DNA of 64,000 nt, from positions 124,001-188,000 of the forward strand of contig NZ_JSYG01000022.1 in assembly GCF_000784735.1 (NCBI RefSeq), read 5' to 3'. Every line of letters starts with the position of its first letter. The stretch's first letter is position 1. The translations under genes were made by a program, and so were the position numbers. The stretch comes from Dickeya undicola (GTDB taxonomy: Bacteria; Pseudomonadota; Gammaproteobacteria; Enterobacterales; Enterobacteriaceae). The notes below the pieces were generated by a model that searched no databases, had not been told where the DNA came from, and saw only the letters and a list, made by a program, of their open reading frames with translations. Positions 1 to 10,220 of the stretch are shown here, one piece after another.

Positions 1-572
1 TCTTTATCGAGAATGGCAAGGCGCTGGCTATCGGTGTCGTGCTGGGTATCGGCGCACTGGTCGGCTGGCGTTTCTGGCAAAACCATCAGGAAAGCAACGC
101 GATGGCGGCTTCTGCTGCCTATCAGCAGGTGACTGAATCTCTGTCCGCCGGTACGCCGGAAGGCATTGCAGGCGCGGAAAAATTTGTTACCAGCGATCAT
201 GGTAATTACGGTGCGCTGGCTTCACTGGCGCTGGCACACCAGTTCGTTGAAAAAAATGATATTGCTAAAGCCGAGCAGCAGCTCCGTCAGGCATTGAGCC
301 AGACTAAAGAGGCTGATTTGCAGGCGTTGATTAATCTGCGTCTGGCTCGCGTCCTGTTACAGCAGAAGAAACCTGATGATGCATTGAAAGCACTTGATGC
401 CATCAAGCTGGAAGGCTGGACAGCGATGGTAGCCGATGTTCGCGGCGACGTGCTGGCGAGCAAAGGCGACAATCAAGGGGCGCGTGATGCTTACAACAAA
501 GGCATGGCGGCGAAACCTGCTCAGGGGCTGCAATCCCTGTTACGTCTCAAACTGAACAATCTGCCCAGCTAA
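1..572 (+). CDS. yfgM: YfgM/PpiD-associated membrane protein, 5' end missing
   Basis: The reading frame is open from base 3 to the stop at 572, so the start lies outside the window. The first visible residues match the N-terminal transmembrane segment of YfgM (FIENGKALAIGVVLGIGAL). The rest is an alpha-helical TPR-like periplasmic domain. In E. coli YfgM is a single-pass inner-membrane protein that binds the SecYEG translocon with PpiD. It lies 10 bases upstream of bamB in the same direction, as in enterobacteria generally. About 190 of the usual 206 residues are present. Confidence 0.93.
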   Translation, partial: FIENGKALAIGVVLGIGALVGWRFWQNHQESNAMAASAAYQQVTESLSAGTPEGIAGAEKFVTSDHGNYGALASLALAHQFVEKNDIAKAEQQLRQALSQTKEADLQALINLRLARVLLQQKKPDDALKALDAIKLEGWTAMVADVRGDVLASKGDNQGARDAYNKGMAAKPAQGLQSLLRLKLNNLPS

Positions 573-582
573 GAGGGACTTC

Positions 583-1764
583 ATGCAATTGCGTAAAACA
601 CTTTTGGTCGGACTGGTTTCCGTTACCCTGCTAAGCGGCTGTTCGCTGTTTGATCGTGAAGAAGACGTGGTAAAAATGTCTCCGCTGCCGCAGGTGACTA
701 ACCAGTTTACCCCCACCAAAGTCTGGAGTCGTTCCGTTGGCGACGGTATCGGTGAGTTCTACTCTAACCTGCACCCGACCTGGCAAGACAGCCGTGTCTA
801 CGCGGCGGATCGTCACGGTACGGTAAAAGCACTGGATCTGAATAGCGGTGAAGAGAAGTGGCGCGCCGATCTGGCGGAGAAAACTGGCCTGCTGTCCAGC
901 AACCGTCCTGCACTGCTGTCGGGCGGTGTGTCGGTATCGGGTAACCATGTTTATGTTGGTAGTGAACGTGCGCAGCTGTTCGCGCTGAGTGCTGACGATG
1001 GGACGGTGCAGTGGCAGACCAAAGTGGCGGGTGAAGTGTTATCCAGCCCGGTGGTCAGCGATGGTGTGGTGATCATTCATACCAGCAATGGCATGTTGCA
1101 GGCACTCAGCGAGTCTGACGGTACGATTAAATGGACCGTAAACCTGGATATGCCGTCGCTGTCACTGCGCGGCGAGTCTGCGCCGACGGCGGCGTTTGGC
1201 GCGGCGATTGTTGGTGGTGACAACGGGCGCGTCAGCGCGGTGATGATCAATCAGGGGCAGTTGATTTGGCAGCAACGCATCTCCCAGCCGGGTGGCGCGA
1301 CGGAAATCGCCCGCCTGAACGATGTTGATACCACGCCGGTTGTGGCAGGCAACGTGGTGTATGCATTGGGATATAATGGCAACCTGACCGCACTGGATCT
1401 GCGTTCCGGGCAGATTACCTGGAAGCGTGAAATTGGCTCGGTGAACGACTTCATCGTCGATGGCGATCGTATTTATCTGGTCGATCAGGACGATCGCATT
1501 ACGGCGCTGAACACCAACGGTGGCGTGGTGATCTGGCGGCAGAGCGATCTGCTGCACCGCAACCTGACGGCACCGGCACTGTATAATGGATATCTGGTAG
1601 TTGGCGATGCCGAAGGCTATCTGCACTGGGTCAACACGACTGATGGTCGCTTTGTGGTCCAGCAGAAAGTGGATAGCTCTGGTTTGCTGAGCAAACCGGT
1701 GGTCGCCAGCGACAAGCTGCTGGTGCAGGCTAAAGGCGGCGAGGTTTACGCCTTTACCCGTTAA
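583..1764 (+). CDS. bamB: outer membrane assembly lipoprotein BamB
   Basis: 393 residues, the normal length for BamB (YfgL). The N-terminus is a lipoprotein signal with lipobox LLSGC; Cys20 would be lipidated, and Ser at +2 fits sorting to the outer membrane. The body carries repeated PQQ-like beta-propeller blades (AADRHGTVKALDLNSGEEKW, LTALDLRSGQITWKREIG and similar). The protein assists BamA in folding beta-barrel proteins in the outer membrane. Ten bases separate it from yfgM and a GAGGGACTT ribosome site precedes the ATG. Family and synteny are both clear. Confidence 0.97.
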   Translation: MQLRKTLLVGLVSVTLLSGCSLFDREEDVVKMSPLPQVTNQFTPTKVWSRSVGDGIGEFYSNLHPTWQDSRVYAADRHGTVKALDLNSGEEKWRADLAEKTGLLSSNRPALLSGGVSVSGNHVYVGSERAQLFALSADDGTVQWQTKVAGEVLSSPVVSDGVVIIHTSNGMLQALSESDGTIKWTVNLDMPSLSLRGESAPTAAFGAAIVGGDNGRVSAVMINQGQLIWQQRISQPGGATEIARLNDVDTTPVVAGNVVYALGYNGNLTALDLRSGQITWKREIGSVNDFIVDGDRIYLVDQDDRITALNTNGGVVIWRQSDLLHRNLTAPALYNGYLVVGDAEGYLHWVNTTDGRFVVQQKVDSSGLLSKPVVASDKLLVQAKGGEVYAFTR

Positions 1765-1808
1765 CCGCTTCGCATGACCGGGACGGGCGGTATATCCGCC
1801 ATCCCCAT

Positions 1809-1846
1809 AACGGCTCCTGATACTGTCAGGGGCCGTTTCGTCTTTT
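1809..1846 (+). terminator. rho-independent terminator after bamB
   Basis: An inverted repeat with arms AACGGCTCCTGA and TCAGGGGCCGTT (one mismatch) is followed by TCGTCTTTT. It lies 45 bases after the bamB stop and before der. Confidence 0.75.
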
Positions 1847-1904
1847 ATCATCAGCAGTCCTTTCTGCTGTAACGAATTGAAATATAAGCAATGAGGTTGT
1901 AACA

Positions 1905-3392
1905 ATGATACCTGTCGTCGCGCTGGTCGGGCGCCCGAATGTGGGGAAATCCACGCTGTTTAACCGCTTAACGCGTACTCGTGACGCATTGGTGGCGGAT
2001 TTCCCTGGGCTGACGCGTGACCGCAAGTATGGTCGTGCTGAGGTGGAGGGAAATGAATTCATTATTATCGATACTGGCGGTATCGATGGTAATGAAGATG
2101 GCGTGGAAACGCGCATGGCCGAGCAGTCGCTGCTGGCGATTGAAGAAGCGGACATCGTGCTGTTTCTGGTGGACGCCCGTGATGGACTGATGCCTGCCGA
2201 TCACGCCATTGCTCAGCATTTGCGTATGCGTGAAAAAGACACGTTTCTGGTTGCCAACAAAGTCGATGGCATCGATATCGATACCGGTATTGCCGATTTC
2301 TACTCGCTCGGGCTGGGTGAGGTGTATCCGATTGCGGCATCACACGGGCGTGGCGTAACGTCTCTGCTGGAAAAGGTGCTGCTGCCGTTTGCCGCCGATC
2401 CGGCGCAGGAAACGCGTGAACTGACCGAAGAAGAAGCGAACGCGGCCTACTGGGCGGAACAACTTGGCGAAGGCGACAGCGACGGCGAAGAGGCAGACGA
2501 TGTGCTGGATCTGGAAGGTCTGCCGATTAAACTGGCGATCGTCGGCCGTCCGAACGTCGGCAAGTCAACGTTGACCAACCGTATTCTCGGGGAAGATCGC
2601 GTGGTGGTGTACGACATGCCGGGCACCACGCGTGACAGTATTTATATCCCGATGGAGCGTGATGGTCGCGACTACGTGCTGATCGATACCGCTGGGGTAC
2701 GTAAACGCGGCAAGATTACCGATGCCGTCGAGAAGTTCTCGGTGATCAAGACCTTGCAGGCGATCGAAGACGCTAACGTGGTGCTGCTGGTGATTGACGC
2801 CCGCGAAGGGATTTCCGATCAGGATCTGTCGTTGCTGGGCTTTATCCTCAACTCTGGCCGTTCGTTGGTTATTGTGGTGAACAAGTGGGATGGACTGTCG
2901 CAGGAGGTCAAGGAGCAGGTGAAAGAAACCCTCGATCTGCGTCTCGGCTTCATCGATTTTGCCCGCATTCACTTTATTTCGGCGCTGCACGGTAGCGGCG
3001 TGGGTAACTTGTTTGAATCCGTCAACGAAGCTTACGAGTGCTCCACCCGCCGTGTGGGGACAGCGATGTTGACCCGCATCATGCAGATGGCGGCGGACGA
3101 CCATCAGCCGCCGTTGGTGCGTGGCCGTCGCGTGAAACTGAAATACGCCCATGCCGGGGGCTATAATCCGCCGATCGTGGTGATCCACGGCAATCAGGTC
3201 AAAGATCTGCCGGATTCCTACAAGCGCTACCTGATGAACTACTACCGGCGTTCGCTGGATGTGATGGGAACGCCAATTCGTATTCAGTTCAAGGAAGGGG
3301 AAAACCCGTTCGCCGATAAACGCAACACGCTGACGCCGAATCAGCTGCGTAAGCGTAAACGCCTGATGCAGCACATCAAGAAAGGCAAGTAA
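1905..3392 (+). CDS. der: ribosome biogenesis GTPase Der (EngA)
   Basis: 495 residues with two tandem GTPase domains. Each has a Walker A/G1 motif GRPNVGKST, near residues 9 and 213, with G3 motifs DTGG and DTAG and G4 motifs NKVD and NKWD. The C-terminal part is a KH-like domain ending in the basic tail [13 protein letters not shown]. Der binds GTP and is needed for maturation of the 50S subunit. An acidic linker rich in E and D separates the G domains, as usual. ATG at 1905 follows a GAGG element. bamB-der synteny supports the call. Confidence 0.98.
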   Translation: MIPVVALVGRPNVGKSTLFNRLTRTRDALVADFPGLTRDRKYGRAEVEGNEFIIIDTGGIDGNEDGVETRMAEQSLLAIEEADIVLFLVDARDGLMPADHAIAQHLRMREKDTFLVANKVDGIDIDTGIADFYSLGLGEVYPIAASHGRGVTSLLEKVLLPFAADPAQETRELTEEEANAAYWAEQLGEGDSDGEEADDVLDLEGLPIKLAIVGRPNVGKSTLTNRILGEDRVVVYDMPGTTRDSIYIPMERDGRDYVLIDTAGVRKRGKITDAVEKFSVIKTLQAIEDANVVLLVIDAREGISDQDLSLLGFILNSGRSLVIVVNKWDGLSQEVKEQVKETLDLRLGFIDFARIHFISALHGSGVGNLFESVNEAYECSTRRVGTAMLTRIMQMAADDHQPPLVRGRRVKLKYAHAGGYNPPIVVIHGNQVKDLPDSYKRYLMNYYRRSLDVMGTPIRIQFKEGENPFADKRNTLTPNQLRKRKRLMQHIKKGK

Positions 3393-3421
3393 GCGTAGCG
3401 GTGTAAACCCACGGTTATATC

Positions 3422-3448
3422 GGGGCAGGAGCGATTCTGCCCCGTTTT
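3422..3448 (+). terminator. terminator after der
   Basis: Stem arms GGGGCAG and CTGCCCC enclose an eight-base loop and are followed by GTTTTT. It sits between the der stop and the next gene. Confidence 0.85.
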
Positions 3449-3472
3449 TCATGTGTGAGCCGGAGAAGGAAG

Positions 3473-3709
3473 ATGGACGCTTATTGTCCCGTGTGTCAGC
3501 AACTGATGGTCTGGTGCGGCAATGAACAGTACCGCTGTGAGGCCTGCCAGCGAGATATGTTGCGTTTGGTGTTGTGTCCGCAATGCGAACAGCCGTTGCA
3601 GGTATTTCGTGCCTGTGGGGCGGAAAGCTATCTGTGTGCTGGTGGTCACGGGCTAATTTCACGCTCCCGCGTGGTCATTCGTTACCAACCTAAGAACCTA
3701 TCTCAATAG
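3473..3709 (+). CDS. yfgJ: small zinc-ribbon protein, YfgJ-like
   Basis: 78 residues from the ATG at 3473, chosen because GGAGAAGGA lies 3-11 bases upstream; an in-frame GTG at 3455 has no such site. Several Cys pairs (CPVC near the start, CEAC, CPQC) and a late Cys-x-Gly-Gly-His indicate a rubredoxin/zinc-ribbon fold of the DUF1407 type. The molecular role is unknown. It follows der in enterobacteria and is separated here by the der terminator. The family call rests on Cys pattern and position. Confidence 0.85.
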   Translation: MDAYCPVCQQLMVWCGNEQYRCEACQRDMLRLVLCPQCEQPLQVFRACGAESYLCAGGHGLISRSRVVIRYQPKNLSQ

Positions 3710-3743
3710 CTCTATTAGCATAGGCGCTACATCGTTATCGTTA

Positions 3744-4112
3744 TCAGGAGGTTTGATCGTCATCCAGACCGTTGCGCCACAAGACTTCCAGCTCCGATGG
3801 TGCATTCTGCTCGGGGATCAATAATACCCAGTCCGTTTGGTGGTTATCCGGCGTATTGCTGTAGTGAATATGGATTCGATAGTAGAACTGATCTCCGCGT
3901 CCGGGAGAATTGGGTTGACCGGGTTCCTGTGCTGTCGGCAGAACATGACGCAACATGGCGCAAAGCTTCTCCTTCTTGGCGGCAGGAACCTCGGCCAGCG
4001 TGAAGCGGCGCAGGCCAGCCAGCCTGGGGATCCAGGCGAAGCCACCCTCGCGCGCCAGTTCAATGATCACATCGTCTGTCAAATCGGGCAGGTTATTCCT
4101 GTTCGTGCTCAT
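3744..4112 (-). CDS. emfourin-type protealysin inhibitor
   Basis: 122 residues. The sequence fits emfourin, a small proteinaceous inhibitor of protealysin-like M4 proteases: central segment RLAGLRRFTLAEVPAAKK and a later FYYRIHI strand. Its start overlaps the end of the protease gene by 20 bases, so the two are translationally coupled and made together. No signal peptide is visible, matching the cytoplasmic inhibitor described in Serratia. The gene order protease then inhibitor is the known arrangement. Confidence 0.8.
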   Translation of the reverse strand: MSTNRNNLPDLTDDVIIELAREGGFAWIPRLAGLRRFTLAEVPAAKKEKLCAMLRHVLPTAQEPGQPNSPGRGDQFYYRIHIHYSNTPDNHQTDWVLLIPEQNAPSELEVLWRNGLDDDQTS

Positions 4113-5142
4113 TAAGAATTCCCGTATCGACCCCGACCTGATGCCAGGCTCGCAGCACCGCGTCAGCTACCGCTTCATTAAAGCGTTTTTTGGCGTGTTC
4201 TACGGTAAATTTGGCAAAGATGGAGAAGTCTGCATTTTGCGGCAATTCTTTGTCGCACAAAGCGTAGTACCAGATTTGACCGGTTTTTTCCCAGGAGTAG
4301 CCACCCAGCGCCATCGCCGCCAGATAGAAGGCACGGTTAGGAATTCCGGAATTGAGATGAACGCCGCCATTGTCCTCGCGGGTATTAACGAAGTCTCGCA
4401 TATGGGCGGGTTGTGGATCAGTGCCGAGCAGCAGGTCATCATAGGCGGTTCCTGGGCGAGACATTGAGCGCAGCCCTTTACCGTCGATGCCGTCGGCCAG
4501 CAACCCTTCACCAATAATCCAGTCTGCCTGCTGTACCTTTTGATTGCGATAGTACTGTTTGACCATCGAGCCAAACACATCCGCGAGTGATTCGTTGAGT
4601 GCACCGGACTGGCGGAAATACAGCAGGTTGCTTTCACTTTCCACCACGCCATGCGACAGCTCGTGGGCGATCACATCCAGTGCGACAGTGAAACGATTGA
4701 AGATTTTGCCGTCGCCATCGCCAAACACCATCTGCTGCCCGTTCCAGAACGCGTTCTGGTAATTCTTGCCGTAGTGAACACTGCCGACAATCGGTAATCC
4801 TTTGTTATCCAGCGAGTTACGGCCGAAGATTTTCCAGAAGAAATCATAGGTAATACCCAGATAGGTGTAGGCTTCATCTGCAGCGATATCACCATTTCCC
4901 GGTTGACCTTCCGTTCGTACCCGCGTGCCCGGCAACGTCTGCTGGTGCTCTGCGTCGTAAATATTGCGCAGCATTTTACCGGCAGGGTGTTCCTCATGCT
5001 CATCGGGATGGATGACCGGAGCCACCATCAGTGACTGCACATGCATCAGGGTTTGCTGCGCGCAACGACGTTCCTCATCCGATCCATTATTGATAATGCG
5101 ATGCAGAATATAGGGCGGAATGATGTTACGGGCGGATTGCAT
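4093..5142 (-). CDS. protealysin-like M4 neutral metalloprotease
   Basis: 349 residues. The zinc site is HELSH (DVIAHELSHGVVE) with the third ligand Glu in GALNESLADVFG; a later catalytic His is in DNGGVHLNSGIPN. Like protealysin it has a short propeptide with the PPYIL motif (IIPPYILHRII) and no obvious Sec signal peptide. The ATG at 5142 follows GGAGATGAAGT. Related Pectobacterium/Dickeya proteins are called neutral protease Prt1. It is co-transcribed with the inhibitor gene downstream and lies 91 bases beyond xseA on the same strand. Confidence 0.92.
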   Translation of the reverse strand: MQSARNIIPPYILHRIINNGSDEERRCAQQTLMHVQSLMVAPVIHPDEHEEHPAGKMLRNIYDAEHQQTLPGTRVRTEGQPGNGDIAADEAYTYLGITYDFFWKIFGRNSLDNKGLPIVGSVHYGKNYQNAFWNGQQMVFGDGDGKIFNRFTVALDVIAHELSHGVVESESNLLYFRQSGALNESLADVFGSMVKQYYRNQKVQQADWIIGEGLLADGIDGKGLRSMSRPGTAYDDLLLGTDPQPAHMRDFVNTREDNGGVHLNSGIPNRAFYLAAMALGGYSWEKTGQIWYYALCDKELPQNADFSIFAKFTVEHAKKRFNEAVADAVLRAWHQVGVDTGILNEHEQE

Positions 5143-5233
5143 ACTTCATCTCCTTATGCCTTGCAGTATGGTGTGCAACATATTATCAACACTGATCTAT
5201 CACAGTTATGACACGATAAGTATAGCCTAATCA

Positions 5234-6619
5234 CTAAATATTTTTCGGCTGACGTTTGGCGCGTGGCTTTGTAGATTCTTTTTGTATTTCAGTTATCTGG
5301 CTTTCTACCCAGCCATCCTGCAACCGAGTTTTTAATATATCCCCCCTGGTGACCTGAGCGGTACGCTTCATCACCTTGCCATCCGGCGCGGTGGTGACGC
5401 TGTAGCCACGGGCCAATGTTGCCAGCGGGCTGACGGCTTCAAGATGGGAACAAGTTTCACCAAATCGTTGTTTTTGCTGATTAAGCTGTTTTCCCAGCGC
5501 GTACTGCATACGATAGCGCAACTGTTGCACCTGCTGCTGTGCACGGTGCAGACGGGGCTGTGGCTGGTGCTGTCGTAACCGTTGAGTCATGCGTTCCTGA
5601 CGGCGTATCTGCTGACGAAGTTGCAACTGAATAGCGTCGTCCAGGCGCTGACGCAGGCGCAGCAATTGCGTCTGCTGGCGAGCCAGACGCAGTTGTGGAT
5701 GTTGCTGATGCAGCCGATGCTGCAACCGAGCAAATAGCTGCTGGCGCTGTGCCAGATAGTAGTCCATCGCCATTTCCAGCCGCTGACGTTGAGACTGAAT
5801 TTGCCGCAGCAGCTCCAGTTGGTTACGGCTGACCAGTTCCGCCGCCGCAGACGGCGTCGGTGCACGCAAATCCGCCACGAAATCGGCGATGGTCACGTCG
5901 GTTTCGTGACCGACTGCGCTGACAATCGGGATGCGGCTGGCAAAGATAGCCCGTGCTACCCGTTCATCGTTGAAACTCCACAGATCTTCCAGTGAGCCGC
6001 CCCCACGGCCGACGATCAGCACATCGCATTCCTGACGCAGGTTGGCTAGCGCAATGGCTCGCACAATTTGGGCTGGCGCATCCACGCCTTGTACCGCAGT
6101 TGGGTAGATAACCACCGGCAGCGAAGGGTCGCGACGTTGCAGAATATGCAGGATATCGTGTAAGGCCGCGCCGCTGGCGGAGGTAATGACCCCAACCTGA
6201 CGCGCTGGTTTGGGCAGCAATTGCTTGTACTGTTGTTCGAATAGCCCTTCCGCCGACAGACGCTGTTTCAACTGTTCGAACTGCTGTTGCAGCAGGCCGT
6301 CGCCAGCCGGGTGCATACTTTCCGCCAGCAGTTGGTAGTCGCCGCGTGGTTCGTACAGCGTAATGGTGGCGCGAATCAGCACCTGTTGCCCGTTTTGCGG
6401 CCGAAAGGTTACCCGACGGTTGCTGGTGCGAAACATGGCACAACGCACCTGAGCGCGTTCGTCTTTCAGCGTAAAGTACCAGTGGCCGGAGGAAGGCTGG
6501 GAGAGGTTGGATATTTCACCGGAGAGCCAGATTTGGCCCATTTCACCTTCCAGCAACTGTTTTACCGTCTGATTCAGTCGGCTGACGGTAAATATGGCGG
6601 ATGACGGCAATGAGGACAT
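5234..6619 (-). CDS. xseA: exodeoxyribonuclease VII large subunit
   Basis: 461 residues from the ATG at 6619; an upstream in-frame TTG at 6634 looks less likely. An N-terminal OB-fold ([20 protein letters not shown]) is followed by the catalytic core with [12 protein letters not shown] and [20 protein letters not shown], then a long Gln/Arg-rich coiled coil and a C-terminal DGW segment. The enzyme degrades single-stranded DNA to short oligonucleotides with XseB, encoded elsewhere. It is divergent from guaB, the usual enterobacterial arrangement. Confidence 0.97.
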   Translation of the reverse strand: MSSLPSSAIFTVSRLNQTVKQLLEGEMGQIWLSGEISNLSQPSSGHWYFTLKDERAQVRCAMFRTSNRRVTFRPQNGQQVLIRATITLYEPRGDYQLLAESMHPAGDGLLQQQFEQLKQRLSAEGLFEQQYKQLLPKPARQVGVITSASGAALHDILHILQRRDPSLPVVIYPTAVQGVDAPAQIVRAIALANLRQECDVLIVGRGGGSLEDLWSFNDERVARAIFASRIPIVSAVGHETDVTIADFVADLRAPTPSAAAELVSRNQLELLRQIQSQRQRLEMAMDYYLAQRQQLFARLQHRLHQQHPQLRLARQQTQLLRLRQRLDDAIQLQLRQQIRRQERMTQRLRQHQPQPRLHRAQQQVQQLRYRMQYALGKQLNQQKQRFGETCSHLEAVSPLATLARGYSVTTAPDGKVMKRTAQVTRGDILKTRLQDGWVESQITEIQKESTKPRAKRQPKNI

Positions 6620-6732
6620 TGTGACCCGGATCAAAGAGTAAAACAGAGAGTTAATCCATCAATACTACCGGTCAGGGGGCGGTTCGCAAGCATTTTTATA
6701 AAAAAATACTGGAGGCAATCGATTTCGCCCTG

Positions 6733-6738
6733 TATAAT
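6733..6738 (+). promoter_or_regulatory. candidate -10 of the guaB promoter
   Basis: A perfect TATAAT lies 53 bases upstream of the guaB ATG in the xseA-guaB divergent gap. A clear -35 was not seen at the standard distance, so this site probably relies on an activator or an imperfect -35. Confidence 0.5.
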
Positions 6739-6791
6739 GCCGCGGCAATATTTTATCTAATTCCCATCCCAATTTCCGGTGAGATATTGCC

Positions 6792-8255
6792 ATGCTACGT
6801 ATCGCTAAAGAAGCTTTGACCTTCGATGATGTTCTCCTCGTTCCAGCCCATTCTACGGTTCTGCCCAACACGGCCGACCTGAGTACTCAGTTAACTCAAC
6901 GCATCCGTCTGAACATTCCTATGTTGTCCGCCGCTATGGATACCGTGACTGAGTCTGGGCTGGCTATTGCGCTGGCGCAGGAAGGCGGCATTGGTTTTAT
7001 TCACAAAAATATGCCGATTGAGCGCCAGGCGGAAGAAGTCAGCCGCGTGAAGCGCCATGAAAGCGGTGTAGTCGTTGACCCACAGACCGTAACCCCGGAA
7101 ACCACGCTGCGTCAGGTAAAAGAACTCACTGAGCGCAACGGTTTCGCCGGTTACCCTGTTGTCACGAAAGGCAATGAGCTGGTCGGTATCATCACCGGTC
7201 GTGACGTGCGTTTCGTTACCGATCTGGACCGCCCGGTCAGCGCGGTTATGACGCCGAAAGAGCGTCTGGTGACGGTAAAAGAGGGTGAAGCCCGCGAGGT
7301 GGTGCTGCAGAAAATGCACGAGCGCCGCATCGAAAAAGCGTTAGTCGTGGATGAGCAGTTCCGTCTGGTCGGGATGATCACGGTAAAAGATTTCCAAAAA
7401 GCTGAACGTAAGCCGAACGCCTGTAAAGATGAGCATGGCCGTCTGCGCGTCGGTGCAGCAGTTGGTGCCGGTGCCGGTAACGAAGAGCGTATCGACGCGT
7501 TGGTCGCTGCCGGTGTGGACGTACTGCTGATCGACTCCTCGCACGGTCACTCCGAAGGGGTGTTGCAGCGTATCCGTGAAACCCGCGCTAAATACCCGGA
7601 TTTGCAAATTATTGGCGGTAACGTGGCGACGGGAGCCGGTGCGCGTGCCCTGGCTGAAGCCGGTGTGAGCGCGGTGAAAGTGGGCATCGGCCCTGGCTCC
7701 ATCTGTACGACCCGTATCGTGACCGGCGTGGGTGTACCGCAGATTACGGCGATTGCCGATGCGGTGGACGCGCTGGAAGGCACCGGTATTCCGGTGATTG
7801 CCGACGGTGGTATCCGTTTCTCTGGCGATATCGCCAAAGCTATCGCCGCTGGCGCTGCCTGTGTGATGGTGGGGTCTATGCTGGCGGGCACCGAAGAATC
7901 GCCGGGCGAGATCGAACTGTATCAGGGCCGTGCGTTTAAATCTTACCGCGGCATGGGCTCGCTGGGTGCGATGTCCAAAGGGTCGTCCGACCGTTACTTC
8001 CAGTCAGACAATGCTGCCGACAAACTGGTGCCGGAAGGTATCGAAGGCCGCGTGGCGTATAAAGGCCGCCTGAAAGAGATCGTACACCAGCAGATGGGCG
8101 GCTTGCGCTCCTGCATGGGCCTGACTGGTTGCCCGACCATCGACGCGCTGCGCACCAAAGCTGAGTTTGTACGCATCAGCGGTGCCGGTATTCAGGAAAG
8201 TCACGTTCATGATGTGACCATCACCAAAGAGTCGCCGAACTATCGTATGGGCTAA
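6792..8255 (+). CDS. guaB: IMP dehydrogenase
   Basis: 487 residues, full length. The TIM-barrel starts with [13 protein letters not shown]. Two CBS domains occupy roughly residues 95-205 ([19 protein letters not shown]). The catalytic Cys305 is in [15 protein letters not shown], and the flap region follows GSLGAM. It oxidises IMP to XMP with NAD, the committed step to GMP. It forms an operon with guaA 87 bases downstream; a hairpin with a short T-run lies between them and may attenuate. Confidence 0.98.
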   Translation: MLRIAKEALTFDDVLLVPAHSTVLPNTADLSTQLTQRIRLNIPMLSAAMDTVTESGLAIALAQEGGIGFIHKNMPIERQAEEVSRVKRHESGVVVDPQTVTPETTLRQVKELTERNGFAGYPVVTKGNELVGIITGRDVRFVTDLDRPVSAVMTPKERLVTVKEGEAREVVLQKMHERRIEKALVVDEQFRLVGMITVKDFQKAERKPNACKDEHGRLRVGAAVGAGAGNEERIDALVAAGVDVLLIDSSHGHSEGVLQRIRETRAKYPDLQIIGGNVATGAGARALAEAGVSAVKVGIGPGSICTTRIVTGVGVPQITAIADAVDALEGTGIPVIADGGIRFSGDIAKAIAAGAACVMVGSMLAGTEESPGEIELYQGRAFKSYRGMGSLGAMSKGSSDRYFQSDNAADKLVPEGIEGRVAYKGRLKEIVHQQMGGLRSCMGLTGCPTIDALRTKAEFVRISGAGIQESHVHDVTITKESPNYRMG

Positions 8256-8282
8256 GCGCGTTACCGGCTGCTTTACTGTTAC

Positions 8283-8312
8283 GAACCCGGTAAACTTACC
8301 GGGTTCAATTTT
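8283..8312 (+). terminator. guaB-guaA intercistronic hairpin
   Basis: Perfect 11-base arms GAACCCGGTAA and TTACCGGGTTC separated by two bases and followed by AATTTTTC. It lies between two genes of one operon, so it may be a partial terminator that lowers guaA relative to guaB. Confidence 0.7.
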
Positions 8313-8342
8313 TCTTTCGCTCCGTAGTGGAATACGCCTCTC

Positions 8343-9920
8343 ATGACAGAAAACATTCATCAACATCGCATTCTTATTCTGGATTTTGGTTCGCAATACA
8401 CGCAACTGGTGGCACGTCGCGTGCGTGAGCTGGGCGTATACTGCGAACTGTGGGCATGGGATGTCACCGAAGCGCAGATTCGCGAGTTCAACCCGAATGG
8501 CATCATCCTTTCCGGCGGCCCGGAAAGCACCACCGAGTTCAATAGCCCGCGCGCGCCGGAATATGTTTTCCAGGCTGGCGTGCCGGTACTGGGTGTTTGC
8601 TACGGTATGCAGACCATGGCGATGCAATTGGGCGGCAAGGTAGAAGGCTCCAGTGAGCGTGAATTCGGTTACGCACAGGTGGAAGTCAAAACCAACAGCG
8701 CGTTGATCCGCGACATTCAGGATGCCGTTAGCGCCAGCGGTACACCGTTGCTGGATGTATGGATGAGCCACGGCGACAAAGTCACCGCCATCCCGGCCGA
8801 CTTCGTGACCGTTGCCAGCACCGACACCTGCCCTTACGCCATCATGGCTAACGAAGAAAAACGCTTTTACGGCGTGCAGTTCCACCCGGAAGTGACCCAC
8901 ACCCGTCAGGGCCAGCGTATGCTGGAGCGTTTTGTGCGCGATATCTGCCAGTGTGAGGCGCTGTGGACCCCGGCAAAAATCATCGACGACGCGGTTGAAC
9001 GTATTCGCGTGCAGGTAGGTAAAGACAAGGTGATTCTCGGCCTGTCCGGCGGTGTTGATTCCTCGGTGACCGCGTTGCTGTTGCACCGCGCCATTGGCGA
9101 TCGCCTGACTTGCGTGTTCGTAGACAACGGTTTGCTGCGCCTGAACGAAGCCGAGCAGGTGATGGAGATGTTTGGCGATCAGTTCGGCCTGAACATTGTC
9201 CATGTAGCGGCGGAAGAGCGTTTCCTGTCCGCACTGGCGGGCATTGACGACCCGGAAGCCAAACGCAAAACCATCGGTCGCGTATTCGTGGACGTGTTCG
9301 ACGAAGAAGCGGGCAAGCTGACCGACGTGAAATGGCTGGCGCAAGGCACCATCTACCCGGACGTGATCGAATCCGCTGCTTCCGCCACCGGCAAAGCGCA
9401 CGTCATCAAATCGCACCACAACGTCGGCGGTTTGCCGGACGACATGGCGCTGGGGCTGGTTGAGCCGCTGAAAGAGCTGTTCAAAGACGAAGTGCGCAAG
9501 ATTGGCCTGGAACTGGGCCTGCCGTACAACATGCTGTATCGTCATCCGTTCCCTGGGCCGGGTCTGGGCGTGCGTGTATTGGGCGAAGTGAAAAAAGAGT
9601 ACTGCGACCTGCTGCGCCGTGCTGACGCCATCTTCATTGAAGAACTGCACAAAGCGGACCTGTACGACAAGGTCAGTCAGGCGTTCACTGTGTTCCTGCC
9701 GGTGCGTTCCGTCGGCGTAATGGGTGACGGCCGCAAATACGACTGGGTCGTTTCACTGCGCGCGGTTGAAACCATCGACTTCATGACCGCGCATTGGGCG
9801 CACCTGCCGTACGAATTCCTCGGTCGTGTCTCCAACCGCATCATCAACGAAGTCGACGGGATTTCAAGGGTCGTCTATGACGTGTCCGGCAAGCCACCGG
9901 CTACGATTGAGTGGGAATGA
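8343..9920 (+). CDS. guaA: GMP synthase (glutamine-hydrolysing)
   Basis: 525 residues. The N-terminal class I glutamine amidotransferase carries the nucleophile in GVCYGMQ and the His/Glu pair in QFHPEVTHT. The ATP pyrophosphatase domain has the P-loop LSGGVDSSV, and the C-terminal dimerisation domain ends in ATIEWE. It converts XMP to GMP. The final bases coincide with attL of the element downstream. The chromosomal 3' end has been replaced by the element's copy: the stop is TGA here, whereas the copy at attR would give TAA. Confidence 0.98.
   Translation: MTENIHQHRILILDFGSQYTQLVARRVRELGVYCELWAWDVTEAQIREFNPNGIILSGGPESTTEFNSPRAPEYVFQAGVPVLGVCYGMQTMAMQLGGKVEGSSEREFGYAQVEVKTNSALIRDIQDAVSASGTPLLDVWMSHGDKVTAIPADFVTVASTDTCPYAIMANEEKRFYGVQFHPEVTHTRQGQRMLERFVRDICQCEALWTPAKIIDDAVERIRVQVGKDKVILGLSGGVDSSVTALLLHRAIGDRLTCVFVDNGLLRLNEAEQVMEMFGDQFGLNIVHVAAEERFLSALAGIDDPEAKRKTIGRVFVDVFDEEAGKLTDVKWLAQGTIYPDVIESAASATGKAHVIKSHHNVGGLPDDMALGLVEPLKELFKDEVRKIGLELGLPYNMLYRHPFPGPGLGVRVLGEVKKEYCDLLRRADAIFIEELHKADLYDKVSQAFTVFLPVRSVGVMGDGRKYDWVVSLRAVETIDFMTAHWAHLPYEFLGRVSNRIINEVDGISRVVYDVSGKPPATIEWE
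9906..9920 (+). repeat. attL core within the guaA 3' end
   Basis: ATTGAGTGGGAATGA, the last coding bases of guaA. The 13-base stretch ATTGAGTGGGAAT matches ATCGAGTGGGAAT at 54744-54756 in 12 positions. Confidence 0.85.
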
Positions 9921-10048
9921 TCCAAGGTCCTTGCGAGACTATCGCCAACTATCGAAAAATCGCCATAATTTTTTGATTTTTAATTAAATTTATTATGGTG
10001 ACTATCGGTAGCTATCGCCAGCCAGCGGAACAGGCTGGCGGTAGAAGC

Positions 10049-10193
10049 GACGGTAAGCGAAAAGACCCGGATTAAGACCCTGCCGTTGATGATTGATTCT
10101 TTTTCGGTCATGACGGTAAAAATTCCCTCCCAAAGCTAGACGTGATGCGGCTTTCGGAGCATCTTCAGACTTCCTGACCCCTGACGGTAAAAA
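10049..10193 (+). repeat. left arm-type integrase repeats
   Basis: GACGGTAAGC at 10049 and exact GACGGTAAAAA at 10112-10122 and 10183-10193. They lie between attL and the integrase start, where arm-type binding sites of tyrosine recombinases are expected. Related copies flank attR. The last one overlaps the likely integrase promoter region, which would allow autoregulation. Confidence 0.6.
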
Positions 10194-10220
10194 CCGCCAT
10201 TGAACAGGAGGAAAAACACG

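Noticed and set aside
2565..3662. 365-residue minus-strand frame opposite der
   Set aside because: Antisense to der and across its terminator; composition typical of a shadow frame.
8004..9650. 548-residue open frame on the minus strand opposite guaB/guaA
   Set aside because: It mirrors the codon bias of two essential plus-strand genes and spans their intergenic gap; the product is His/Gln-rich with no domain.
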